From contig JAGPXD010000005.1 in NCBI GenBank assembly GCA_020746995.1, forward strand, positions 1,364,001-1,428,000: a stretch of DNA of 64,000 nucleotides, written 5' to 3'. Both the position numbers and the translations under genes were made by a program. The stretch comes from Plectosphaerella cucumerina. Lineage: Eukaryota > Ascomycota > Sordariomycetes > Glomerellales > Plectosphaerellaceae. Every line of letters starts with the position of its first letter. The first letter of the stretch is position 1. Of this stretch, positions 32,551 through 44,386 are shown piece by piece. The notes below the pieces were generated by a model that was not told the DNA's origin, searched no databases, and worked only from the letters and a program-made list of their open reading frames with translations.

Positions 32551-33797
32551 GATGAGGATGCGAACTGTTCCTAGGGCAAAATGTGAAAAGTGTGGTGTCA
32601 AGATCTGAGTCAAAGGTATGATGAGAAACTGAGAATGCAGTTTCGACTTGTTTGTAGTTGTCATCGAATGCAGACGGTATTCTTTTCATGTACCCAACTC
32701 AGGCTCTCAACGTTATCTCGCCCTCTCGTCTCGACCCCTCGCCACTCGGACAGATCTCGGAGGGCTCTCGGAGGTTTCCCAAAGCCACGAGACACGGGAG
32801 TTTGGAAGCTCCTTTGCGAGAACCGGCCCGGAAGAGGAGCACGATCATCGGGTCTTCTGCGTTGAAGAGTCGTGGCACCTGCCGCGGCCGCTGAGGCCGG
32901 ACATTGTCGGGAACCGTCGGGCAGTGACGGAAACTGGCGGGGAGCAAATGTTAGCGGGCAAGGACCGGCTCGAACCCCTGAAACGAGACCAAAGCCAACT
33001 CTGGCACCCGCAGCCCTGGAGGAACAGGGACCTAATCAAACCAAGCGCCTTGGAAGAGTGGACTTCCTCATTCCGTCCGTCCGAAAGGCCGATTCTTCCA
33101 ATATCGTCATGTGCCATGGGTCTGATACTATCCTCGTCCGAGTCAGCCACCACTAGCTGCTCTTTGGCCCCCGCATCGAAGCCTGGCGTGGCAAGGGATA
33201 TTGCGGGGGCTAGCTGGGACCATCGAGATAACGAGAACGCTAGCATGTTCTTGATGCCATTCCCGAGAGGGCCACCAAGGAACCTTATCTGTTTGGCGCT
33301 GGGCCGCTCGCTGCACGGGGGCAAGATAATGATGCGGCTGACTTTTTCAAGTGTGAGAGGAGAAGTTTAGCCCTCGACAGCGGACGGGCCACAACACCGC
33401 CGACCTTTCGCCATACTGTGTCTTCGTGTCGTCTAGGACTGCCGACCTGCCGCTGAACCGGGCAGCATTGAAACACCGACGGATAACGACTGCCTCTGCG
33501 GGCGATGCGCAACCAACACACTCGATATCAGCCTGGATGCCGCGCCGGGTACTACCCGTCAAGGAGTCGAAGGCAACACCGGCCCGCAGCACTCACATCC
33601 GATCAGATATCGGGTCGTATATATCCAAGCGCCTCTCGCCCTCTTCCTCGTCACTTTTGGACCCGGTGGCGATTTACAGCACTGTTGTCCAAGTTACTGT
33701 CTTGCTTTCAAGTCACCCTGCATGCTTCAAGGCCTGACTCCGTCTTCACTTCTTTGCTCCAACACAAGCTGAGCCAAAACATCCAGCCCCATCAACA
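32551..33797. other. Divergent promoter region with shared 13-mer
   Basis: This 1.25 kb lies between the lyase-family gene and the symporter. It includes CGGAAACTGGCGG at 32929-32941, which recurs exactly at 36318-36330. Several CGG/CCG triplets surround it. Frames here are unconvincing. Confidence 0.5.
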
Positions 33798-35565
33798 ATG
33801 TCTCATCCAGGCACCGCCAGAGAGCAGCCGTCGGAGAAAGCTCCGATGTCTGACAATTTGGCTGCTCCCGCTCCACCTCCGAGTGCCGTTGACGGCAAGA
33901 CGTTCTCCATCGACGAGGAATCTGAGGGCCGCTACCAACGTCGCGTCAGGAGCCCTGAGGAGGATGCCCTCGTCCGAAAGCTAGACTGGCGCCTCATGCC
34001 CATGCTGTGGTTCATGTACTGGTTCAATTATCTCGACAGGAACGCCATCACCGTTGCCCGACTTGACGGTCTCGAGAAGGAGCTCGGTCTGTCGTCGACC
34101 CAATACCAGACATGCGTGGCTATCCTGTTCGTTGGGTACATTTGTGCCCAGATTCCAAGCAGTGAGTTGGATTCAGTTGATTTTTCTGTGGCTTCCAGTT
34201 GTACCAGGTCCTTTTGCTGTTGATGAAGTCGCTGGCTGACCCCTCTCTTCCCTAGACATGCTGATCACCAGGCTGAGGCCGTCGTACTACATGGCCGGCG
34301 GGATGGCTCTGTGGTCTATCATCAGTGTCCTTACCGCTGTCACTCACGACTACAAGGGCATGATCCTCACCCGCTTCTTCCTCGGTATCGCCGAGGCCCC
34401 GTTCTACCCCGGAGCTCTCTACTTGGTCTCCATGTTCTACACCAAGGATGAGATTGCTACCCGGATGTCGATCCTTTTCACGGCCAATATCTGCGGTACC
34501 GCATTTGCTGGACTCCTTGCTATCGGAGTATTTGAGATGTCTGGTGTTGCAGGAATCTCTGGCTGGCGATGGCTGTTCATCCTCTTCGGCATCGTTAGCT
34601 TCATCTTTGCTGTTGCTTCGGCGTGGGTCCTGCCCGACGAGCCTTACAACACCCGCTGGCTTACAGAGGATGAGCGACGCCTTGCGGTTTCCAGGATGGA
34701 AACCGACACGACCGAGCTCAAGGCCAACACGAGCACCTGGAGGGGTCTCTTGGATGCTCTCAAGGATGTGAGGCTCTGGGTCCTCATTTTCATGCAGCAT
34801 CTTCATCTTGGTACGTATCCAGTCCCTCGAAGCCATTGGCAATTGCCTAACAAGTTTTTCCATCGTCCAGCTGCTTCTGGGTACAAAAACTTCTTCCCTT
34901 CCATCGTCGAGACCCTTGGGTTCAGTCGCAACATCACCCTTGCCCTGACGTGCCCACCCTACCTGATTGCTGGAGGCTTCTGCATCATCTGGGCTTGGAG
35001 CTCAGGTAAGAAATTGAAATCTGCCTTCAGAGATCGACAGACGACTGACAGCTTCCACTAACTAGGTCGTTACAATGAGCGCGTTTGGCATATCACCGTC
35101 GCCAAAGCCATTGCCGTCGTGGGCTTCGTCCTGGCATGCGCAACCTTGAACACTGGCGCGAGATACTTTGCCATGTGCACTTTCGCCACGGGTGTCTACG
35201 CTTGCAACTCCATTATCATGGGCTGGGTTTCCTCTACTTGCGGTCAGAACCGTGAGCTCAAGTCCATCTCGATGGGCATCGTGAACTGCATAGCCACAAT
35301 CGCGGCCGTCTACACTCCGGTAAGACCAGCTTCAGCCAGTGCATGGCACAAGCCCCCCTTCACGAGACGTGTTCTGACCAAATGTCTACTCCAGTATCTT
35401 TGGCCTTCTTCGGATGCGCCCCGGTTTGTCACGGCCATGGCGACCAATGCCGGCTTCTCCATCTCATCGGCTATACTGGCTTGGGTTCTCAAGTGGATGC
35501 TCATCCGCGAGAATCGCAGGCTTTCTCTCTCGCCTAACGACGATGGCCGGCGCTACGTTTACTAA
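33798..35565 (+). CDS. MFS anion:cation symporter (allantoate-permease-like)
   Basis: 492 aa in five exons: 33798-34161, 34256-34810, 34871-35005, 35066-35319, 35395-35565. The Dal5/ACS family layout is clear: KLDWRLMPMLWFMYWFNYLDRNAI in TM1, ILTRFFLGIAEAPFYPGALYLVSMFY in TM4, and ISGWRWLFILFG before the central loop. Members move allantoate, nicotinate, pantothenate, biotin or other organic anions across the plasma membrane. It is divergently paired with the 2-oxo-acid lyase family gene at 31368-32550, so uptake of that enzyme's substrate is a reasonable guess. Second-exon boundaries and final frame are exact. Confidence 0.9.
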
Positions 35566-36844
35566 GGAGCATCTGACATAGCCAAGTCAACTCCAAAGAG
35601 TGCATTTGACCTTCTGCAGGGCGCGCTCCAGCTTCACTAGCAACCGGAGACATGTGTGACCAGGTTGGTAGGATGCTGGGGTGAATGAAACCCGACTGCG
35701 GCCAGACGTCGGAGGGGATTGTCAAGTTCGGACAGTTATAGTTGCAAGACACTGTTCTTGATGGATCTGCAAGTCCTGGGAACGAGATGTGTGTGTTTTA
35801 TCTTCTCGACGGTGCGTTTCAAGATTAGTACGTAAGGTGTGTAGAGCCGCCACTTCATACAAGAAAACTTCATCGTAAGACTCTGCTGTCAGCGTTACAA
35901 CCGGTGATCTGGATGTGTCTTTTTTTTTGCCAGAAGAGAACGATTGAGCTGCGACTCGTGCAAGCACAGGCTGAAGTCATGGCTATGCGTAGAAATGCGA
36001 GACCTACGGGTGTTGGGACAATGACTAAGGAAAATTCTACACCAATGCCATGAGATTTGGCCATCTAACCTCACCCTCTGCGAATGTTACATTCGGATGG
36101 CAATGATGGGATTTCCCGGCGAAATGTTCTGCATCAGCTGTGGGTTCTTTCTGCCAAGGCTGGCGGCAATTCAGGGGCCAGCAGCGTAGATTCATCGGCT
36201 ACATCTATCCGAAAAACAGCACACCGGTCTGATTCAGATTGGCTTTGGTGTCAGTCCTTGCCAGGCACCTAGCTGAAGGCCCAAAGCTCTAAACCTGGAA
36301 GTCGAAGGCCCCCGCCCCGGAAACTGGCGGCCCCACATCAGTCCGACAACGCCGGCAGTTTCCGGGCGACCCTCTAAGCCAGCTGGAGATGAAACGGCGG
36401 GGCGTTGAAGACATCAGATTCAGGAACCGTCATCTTCCTATGAGGTGAGACTGGCCTTGTCGTTTTCAAGGGACGTTACCGTCAGTGTTCTATGGTGCTT
36501 TCAAAGGTGTTCGGACCGTTCTCGGTACCTGGACAGCACGCGCCGCCAATATCCGGCAGGTACTGTCCGCAGGTCCCCCTACCCGGGGCAGCGTCGAACC
36601 GTTGATTTCCAGAGCTGTCGGCAGTCATGAACCGATAGACAGTCAGCGGGTAAGCCGCCTTCCGCTCATGTCGGCTATGTTCTGAAAGATACACCATGTC
36701 AGATGATGGGCTTGTAAGTTGGTAGTTAGCTGAGACCTACTGCACAGGGGATGAAGTGCAGCACCACAAGAAGTATAAACAACCAACAATTTGAACACGT
36801 CAGTACTGAAAACACAGCGCCATCCTAGTTTTTGGAACACAATA
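35566..36844. other. Intergenic region with inverted CCCGGAAACTG element
   Basis: 1.3 kb with no motif-bearing frame. CCCGGAAACTG at about 36316-36326 and its reverse complement at 36356-36366 form an 11-bp inverted repeat with a 29-bp spacer. It lies about 480 bp upstream of the aminotransferase pseudogene. Confidence 0.45.
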
Positions 36845-38208
36845 ATGGCCACAGAGACAATCACAGCTTCTGTCGACACGGCATCGTCGCTCTTTTTGAG
36901 CCTGCCTTCACCAAATACCGGGGGCCCCTTTGCCCTTGAAGTAGATTTCAAGGCCGACACAAACCCAACCAAAGTCAACTTGATCATCGGCGCATATCGC
37001 GATGACTCTGCGAAGCCATGGTCTTTGCGGGTAGTCACAGCGGTGAGTATGTCCTGACATATTCCTTGCTTTACTAAAACACCCCGCCCACCCAATCGCT
37101 AACCATGTTCTCTGGCTAATGGTCTCTGGAACAGGCAAAGAGGACCCTCGACGTCACTTATCAGCAGCATGAATACCCTCCTCTTCGTGGAGACGATGAA
37201 TTTCTGCAAGGTGCCAGAAGGCTGGTATTTGGCAATAAGCTTGTTTAGCAGCACAGTGATCGGCTTGCCTCTGTCCAGACGGTATCCGGAACTGGGGCAA
37301 ACAGTCTGATCGCCAAGTTCATGGGTTAGAACACACGCGCCTCATCTATTTGGCTACTAGATCCTACATGGGTGAACCACGCCGATATCTGGGCCGATCA
37401 TGCCGCGGGAATCAGGGTGCGCGAGTACCCTTACTATAACAACGAGCAGCGCATGTTCGACTTTGCCAAAATGATGGCCTGCCTCAACTGCGAAGCACAC
37501 CAAGGCGACATTATCCTCCTGCACGCTTGCGCCCACAATCCCACGGGCCTCGACCCTTCCAAGGCTTAGTGGCGTGAGATCGCCAACCTCTGCCAGAGGA
37601 AGAAGCTTTTCGTCATCTTCGATCTCGCCTACCAAGGCTTCACCACCGGTGACCTTGACGAAGACGCATGGGCCGTGCGGCACTTTTTTTCGGATACGCC
37701 CCTCGAATTTGCCGTTTGCCAGTCCTTCTCCAAGAACCTCGGTCTCTACAGCGAGCGTGTGGGCGCCCTGCATTTCGCCGTATCGCGGACCGGGGCATCA
37801 ACAGCAGCCAGCGTCGAGGCGCGCTTGGTCGACCACCACCGCGCGAATGTCTCCGTTGCGCCGACATTTGGCTGCCGCGTTGCCGTCGAGATCTTCAAAA
37901 GCCCCGAGCTGCAGGCCCTCTGGGCGTCTGATCTGGCGGAGATGAGCGGCCGCATTCGCCAGATGCGCCGGGAGCTGCACGATGAGCTGGTGCGGCTCGA
38001 GACTCCGGGCAGCTGGGGGCACATAGTGGAGCAGGTTGGCATGTTTTCCTACACGGGCTTGAGTCTAACGCAGGTTCATCGACTGCGGGAGGAGTTCAGT
38101 GTCTACATGATGCCATCCGGTAGGGCGTCCATGTGCGGCTTGACGAGTGGAAACGTAGCCTACACGGCTTGGGCGATTTGCAGCGTGGTCACCACCACGA
38201 GTAAATGA
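36845..38208 (+). pseudogene. Aspartate aminotransferase pseudogene, three TAG stops
   Basis: Class I PLP-dependent aminotransferase. The first exon (36845-37042) encodes KVNLIIGAYRDDSAKPW. A normal intron ends in ACAG at about 37134. The next part has YQQHEYPPLRGDDEFLQGARRLVFG, SVQTVSGTGANSL, DPTWVNHADI, ACAHNPTGLDPS and the PLP-lysine motif SFSKNLGLYSERVGA, so all landmark residues are still visible. TAG stops interrupt the same frame at 37246, 37327 and 37567; there are no frameshifts. The third replaces the Gln of the SKxQW position (GCT TAG TGG). All three are explicable by C-to-T change in CAG at a CpA site. No functional product can be made. Confidence 0.88.
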
Positions 38209-38750
38209 GACTTGGTACAATACACAGCTGGAGTTCTTACCATGTTCAAGACTTCTTGTGATGCCATGTGATCTCAAGACTCGAGGACTTAATCTTGACC
38301 GACTTTTACTTCCAGGTTCAACCAGTCGTCGAAGTGGGGCGATTCAGGGGTAACCACCTTTTCTCCCCTTGCCAGATGCCCAGGCACAGCCAGCCAAGCC
38401 CTGTCTTGCCCACAGAAGGCATTGAGTCAAGATGGGCCAGCCAGAACTCGACAATCCGGGAACCCATTATCACGATTGTTGGAGCCAGAAGGTTCTGCCA
38501 TTCTGGATCGTACGTTGTGACTCAGCTGGTGTGCCTATCGGAGTGCCTCGCCAATGACAGCCCCGGAATCACAGCTGCTGCATGAGCTGCGCCTCAACTG
38601 TCTGTAGGTAGCTAGGTATGTTGGGCCAAGCCTGACTGACGCAGGCTTGGCTACAGTGCCCGAAGGGCAGACATTGGGTTGCCTCAAAGCTGAGAACACC
38701 CCGCATTCGAGATACTTCACAAATCTTGAACATCGTGACGACAGACCACG
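38209..38750. other. Intergenic region, nothing recognised
   Basis: A 540-bp gap between the aminotransferase pseudogene and the NLR-like gene. There is a GTAGGTAGCTAGGTA stretch at about 38607; no gene. Confidence 0.4.
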
Positions 38751-41700
38751 ATGGCAGAGGCTGTAGGCATCGCCGCCGCCGCGGCTCAATTCGCCGAATT
38801 GCTCTTCAAGGCGGCCAAACTTGCCCACGATATCCAAGCTGCTTCCGACTCTGCGCACATGACGCGACGCATACTTCAGCTTGAGAGTTTTGCCGCCATC
38901 GCTCGCAATTTCGCCAAGTCGTCATTAGAAGATGATCCCATCACCGCGGATATTATTCAAGGGTACACATCAACGGTGACGTCTCTCATCGAAAAGCTCT
39001 CACAGTTGAGAATAAATAGCGCCGATGGCCGAAGGGAGAGAACCAAAAAAGCTATGCGATCACTCTTAGAAAAAGACGATATCGAGGCCCTCTTTGAACA
39101 ACTTCAAAAGGATTCAATAGCTCTGCTTCTGCACCGGAGTCTTAAACCCAATGAGTAAGTTCAGCTGGGTGTTCTGGCATCTCATCAGAAGGTCCACACT
39201 CTCAAGAATCCAGTCACACCGCTGACAGTCTGATGAGCAGGAATTCAGTCAGCAACGTCACAGAGGCCTTGAACCAAGTCCTCGATGCTCGTCTCGAATA
39301 TGCCAAACCAAACTCGGACGCTGGGAAGAAGTTCCTGGACGGAATTTTTGTTTCTGATCCACGCGACGACAGAAACGCCTTGATCGGCAGGAAAGGACGC
39401 CATGTCAGAGGCACCTGCGCGTGGGTCACCCAAACACCGCAGTTTCGATCATGGCACTCCACCGATGCTCCATCGCCGGGACTCATCCTTGAAGGCGGTC
39501 CGGGGCAGGGCAAGTCGATGATGGCTATCTTCTTAACGAGACAACTTGAGGAACTTGCGAAGGAGAGCGACAACGAATCGGTCATCTACTTCTTTTGCGA
39601 CAATAGCAATGCTCGCCAGAATAATGCTCTGTTAATTTTCCGATGCCTTATTTGGCAACTTTGCCGCTTGAGGCCTGAGCTGCTTCTTCACGGCACCAAG
39701 GAGCTCAGAGACAGGGGCAACAACGTTCGACATCTGCTCGAACCCCCATCGATTGGTGTCGAGACTTTGTGGCGCATCTTTCGGAGTATGATCATGGACG
39801 AAAAGGCTGGGACTATTTCCTGCGTGATCGATGGGCTCGACGAATGCGACGAGGAATCTATTTTCCTCGTCCTCGACAAGCTCCACGAGCTTGCAGCAAC
39901 AGAAGAGTCGGATTCCATTAAGTATTCTTTCAGATTCATCATTCTGAGCCGTCCTCACGTCGCTGGACAGAAGCTCCCGCAGCTCGGGGTGACTCTTCCT
40001 AAAGTCCGTCTCGATCACGACTGGAAGAAAAATGTACACAGCGACATCAAGACTTTCATTGACAGGCAGGTTGATGATTTGGCCAGCGCTTCCCCGGATA
40101 ACCATTGGCCTGCGCTACTGCGAGAGTAGGTTGCGAAGATACTCCACGAGAAAGCGGGAGGTACCTTCCTCTGGGTGGGATTCGTGACTCAAGACCTGCG
40201 AAGAAAGACACCCATGGAAGTCAAAGAGTGCCTGAAGACACTTCCTGTTGGCCTGAATGGAATCTACTATAGGATCTTGAGCAAGGTGCCCCCTCAGCAT
40301 CGACAGGCGGTGAGGTCCATCCTGCAATGGGTCTGCTTCGCAGAACATCCCCTGAGACCAACAGAACTGGCCGGTCTTTTTGACAAACAAGCATCGAAAT
40401 CACCATCTCGGTCTGCCATGGACTCGGATTCGGATTCAGACTCAGATGCGAACAGCAACACTGCACTGAATGAGGCATCCGGTCGCGGAACTGTGTCACG
40501 ACTTCGGGATCTCCTCCGATTCTGCAACCATTTCATTCTTCTCGTCAAAAAATTCGACCTCGACAATGGCGATGTTGAGACGGTACATTTGGTTCATCAA
40601 TCTGCCAAAGACTACCTTACGCGAAGAGAGAAGAATGGAGAAAGCGGCGTGGATTACTTCCGGCTGGGCAAGCGTCGCGCTATACACATGGACTTGGGCC
40701 GACGATGTATCGACATCCTCACACAGATGATCGACACCAATCGGCAAGAGGGTATCCCTCCAACAAATTCAATCAGGGGCCCAAACGACAAAACCACCGA
40801 GCAACCAAAGCCTTACTCCTACACCCCAGAAGACTACGCAGCACTTTGCAGGGCGCGCCATCTTCGTCATGGCGGCGATGATCTCGACACGCATGCTCAG
40901 ATCTTGCGGATCATCAGCCAGGACAAGGCTTCACATTCTGTTTGGGCCTGGCAAGCAAGTCCGAACCCTCTTCTTGGGATGTATTCCTTTCATTTCCACC
41001 AAGCAACCCGAGACGAGAACGCCTCCGCTCTAACAAAAGCTATTGCCTTGGGTCTCAGCTCAACTGTCAAAGTTCTCGTCAGCGGAATGACTGTCGAAGA
41101 TTACACTTCAATTGTGCGCTCCAGCTCAGGAGGTCTTCTCAATCTCGCCCTAGATTTGAGACACATGCGCATTTTCGAAATCCTCATCGAGGCGATTGGA
41201 TCACCAGCCCTCATCCTCGAGCCAAATGTCATCCCATGGCTAGCGGATCAGAAGTCATTGGAAGTTTTACATCGCGTCTTGAAAATGACCCAAAACCCCA
41301 GGGTCACCTTTGGCGCCGAGCTTGAGTACTGCCTGCATAAGGCCGTGTTCCACGACAGTGAATCGATATTTACGCTTCTTCTAGATACGGGAGCCGACCC
41401 TAATCTAGCCGACGTAGCATACCCTTTGGCCCCAGCCCTGATCGACGGAAGAAGTTTGACCTCCTAACAGCAGAAGAGACCGGTGCTCTTTGAAAGGCTC
41501 AGATCTCTGGGACTTATACACGTCAACAAGGGCTATCGAGATACCGAAAACACTGGGGTGACTTTGCTGCATCAAGCGGCTTCCAACCTGGACACCTACA
41601 TGGTGCGGGCACTCATTGATGCAGGATCGCGTCCTGATGCTGTCAATTCATCGGGACAGCTGCCGTTGCACAGTGCCGTCTCTACTCCCAGGCTATATCT

Positions 41701-42301
41701 GGGCAATCCTGGCTTGAATCCGGAATTTGTTGACCTCCTCGTCAACGCAACGCGTACTGACGCCCATATCGGCAATCATCCAGGGCTCGTCGACTCCAAA
41801 GCCACAAGCCGCTCTCTTGTCAACTTCAGGGATAACGATGGATTCACAGCACTCCACTATGCCGCGGATGTGGTCTGTGAGCTATGGTTTGAAGCTCTGC
41901 TAGGCCGTGGTGCAGATGTGGACGTCTTAGACATTTCCGGCCGAACTCCTCTCCTGGTGCTTTTGGACAAACGACATGGCAAGCCATTGCAACCCACGGA
42001 GCGTGGATTTTATGGTTGGGATATTTTGAACTATATTGTATACAAGATTGTTCCTTGCACCAGAATTCTCCGGAAAGCAGGCGCGGACGGAAACAAGCAA
42101 GATTCCCGAGGCCGGTCCCCTTTTCATTGCTTGGCCGAGATGATGGCTTCGTTGCCGAGGTCTCCACAGATTCACTTGTCTTTCGGAGGCGGCTTCCAGC
42201 TTCGGGACTCTCTTCTCGAGTTTGATATTGACTTGGATCTAAGGGACAAGCAAGGTCGGGTCGCAAGAGACATTTATCCTGTGGAGTGGTTTTGGGCATG
42301 A
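38751..42301 (+). pseudogene. NACHT-ankyrin NLR-like protein with in-frame stop
   Basis: Exons 38751-39154 and 39241-42301. The N-terminus (MAEAVGIAAAAAQFAELLFK) resembles the Helo-like/PigL_N domain of fungal NLR-type STAND proteins. A NACHT domain follows: Walker A LILEGGPGQGKSMMA, Walker B ISCVIDGLDECD, then IILSRPHVAG and KAGGTFLWVGFVTQDL. After an Asp-Ser run come degenerate and then clear ankyrin repeats (GVTLLHQAASNLDTYMVRALIDAG; DGFTALHYAADV). TAG at 40127-40129 cuts the conserved stretch just before KAGGTFLWV; no frame-keeping intron removes it without deleting conserved sequence. A TAA at 41465-41467 may instead lie in a 57-60 nt intron (GTAGCA...CTAACAG). Such proteins act in fungal non-self recognition; this copy is probably inactive or a truncated allele. 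Confidence 0.7.
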
Positions 42302-42403
42302 GACACGGGCACACCAGCAGCAAATCTGCGGCGCTATGCGGGTTTTTCGAGTATCTAGGTATAATGAGGTAGCAGTTCCATATCTAAACCCCAGCTGCAC
42401 TTC

Positions 42404-44081
42404 TTATGTATCGATCTCTAGCCCCTCAAACGTCACCCACTGCGCCTCACGCCCTTCCCTTCCCCCATGATGCGCGTACACCCCGAGGATCGTCCCCGTA
42501 AAGTCTCTCGCCGTCATCTCCGTCGTATCAACCTCACCCAGCACAACCCACGGCCTCTTACCCCCGGGACCTTCAACGCAATACTCGAACTGATACCGCT
42601 TCAAAGTCGTCGAGAGTCGGAACGCCAGCGCCGTGGCGTCAGTGGCAACACTTGCCGAGGCAATCCTAGTGTCTTCCGGGGCGTTGTTTCGCAAGCTCAG
42701 AACCACTGAGGACGAGCTTGCCTCGAAGCTGATGGCCGCATGCCGGAAGTCATCCTTGTAGACGGCAAGACCAGCTCGGAGAGGCCTGGAGCGGTCCAAC
42801 CCGGCGAGAGACAGAGTCGTCTCGGCGGTCGCCCCGTCCAGCCGCCGCTGCCTCTTGCCCACAAAGGACGATGTTCCAACGGCGACGGTCAGATCCTCGG
42901 AGCTGCTCTGCATACTCACAACTGTGCCGTCTGCGGACCATTTGTAGTTCTCCAAGTCAGGGGTACGGATGTAGCAGTCCGCAACCCTGGTGTGGCTGGG
43001 GAAGGTGGCCCCTTTTGTGGGCGGTCGTGGCAGGGTCCTCTTGAATGTCTCTCGGGGATGATGGAGTACCGGCCACTCGCCAACCGGCCAGTCGACTGGC
43101 GTCAGGAACGACTCTCTGCCAAGCGGATACCGAGATCCATCGCCGTACTTCCTCACGCCAAGTACTGTGGCCCACCACAGGCCATCTGCGTCCTGAAAAA
43201 GCTCTCCGTGTCCAGCATCCTGGACAAGCTCGTTCTTGCCCTCGCCCGTCAGCACGGGATTGGAGGGACACCCCTCGTACGGTCCCCAGATGGACTTCGA
43301 GCGGGCCAAGGAGAGGTGGTGGTGCTCGAAGGTGCCGCCCTCGGCAACAAGGAGGTAGTACCAACCATCCTTCCTGTAGATGTGGGGTCCCTCGGTGTAG
43401 ATGCACGAGTGACCTGTCCAGATCTCTCGCGTCTCGCCGATACGCTCTCCAGTCTTGAGGTTGATCTCCCACTGCTTGATTGTACTTGTCGGCTGCTCGG
43501 TTCGGGGGAGACGCCACGACCCCTGGACGTAGGCGCGGCCGTCGTCGTCGATGAAGAGGCTCGGGTCGATGCCGTGGAGGTCAACGGGGATGGGGTCGGA
43601 CCAGTCCCCGGCTGTAATGTCGGTGGTTGTGATGTAGAAGTTGGATGCCTCAAAGTCGGCGCCCTCGCAGCCAACGTTTGTGCAGATGATGTAGAAGGTG
43701 CCGTTATGGTAGCGAATTGTCGGGGCGAAGAGACCGCCTGCGCCAATCATGGTGTGGCCATCTGCAAGGGGAACAGCCTTTGTCAGGGTCTGGGTGAGGT
43801 CGACCTGGCTCTTTCTGGTGATGGCATTGCCTGGGAAATTTGTTAGCATGAGGACGTCAGTCTTGATACTTGGACATACTGATGTGTGTCCAGGACTTGA
43901 GGTCCCGGGAAGCGTATATGGCAATGCCGGGGAAGATGTGAAAAGACGAGGTGACCAGATAGTAGACGCCATCGACAAGGACAACTGAAGGGTCTGGTGC
44001 GAAGCCAGGGATGATGGGATTCTGGTACTCGGTGAGGAAGCCACCTGAGTCCAACTCGTCAACTTCGAGTGAGGGTGCCAT
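42404..44081 (-). CDS. GH43 beta-xylosidase / alpha-L-arabinofuranosidase
   Basis: 542 aa, one 49-nt intron (43831-43879). There is no signal peptide, so it is likely intracellular. Five-blade propeller landmarks: NPIIPGFAPDPSVV (catalytic base Asp), GIDPSLFIDDDGRAYV (pKa-modulating Asp), and YTEGPHIYRKDGWYYLL (general acid Glu). A C-terminal concanavalin-like module follows (about residues 340-542, with FVGKRQRRLDGATAETTL), as in GH43 beta-xylosidases. It would release xylose or arabinose from imported oligosaccharides. It sits downstream of a zinc-cluster regulator and a sugar permease, so the block looks like an oligosaccharide-use unit. All three catalytic acids are present. Confidence 0.92.
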
Positions 44082-44386
44082 GATGAAGGGTGTGTAGGAT
44101 GGTTCAACCGAGATGGTGGTGAGGCAACGGAACGAGAGCGATCGGGGATGGCGGGGTGCGTCTCAAGACCCAATTCGAGCGTTCCCTTCCAGTTATTTGA
44201 CTTGTCCATCCAGCGGCGTCATTCGAGCATCGACATTGCCCCGGACCTTGTCGCGGGGTTTGAGGTCCACCGTCGTGCATCTACTGGTTCCCCCGAAGTG
44301 GGCTCGAGTTCCACCGAGACCAGAAAAAGGGGTCGGGCCACCGTGAGCAGTTTCGCCGTAGCGCGTGAAATCCGCCGACGCCCCGA
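44082..44386. other. Promoter gap of the GH43 gene
   Basis: 305 bp between the GH43 start and the stop of the zinc-cluster regulator, both leftward. Nothing distinctive is seen beyond CG-rich sequence. Confidence 0.4.

Noticed and set aside
32845..33324. 159-codon frame in the divergent promoter
   Set aside because: It sits in promoter sequence between two well-supported genes and shows no family resemblance.
36782..36844. Earlier start for the aminotransferase (frame open from 36791)
   Set aside because: The ATG at 36845 has the better context and begins the family-like sequence; the extension adds nothing conserved.
41408..41467. A definite second nonsense mutation in the NACHT-ankyrin gene
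   Set aside because: The TAA lies inside a possible 57-60 nt intron (GTAGCA donor, CTAAC branch, CAG acceptor) that keeps frame, so it is not secure evidence of decay.
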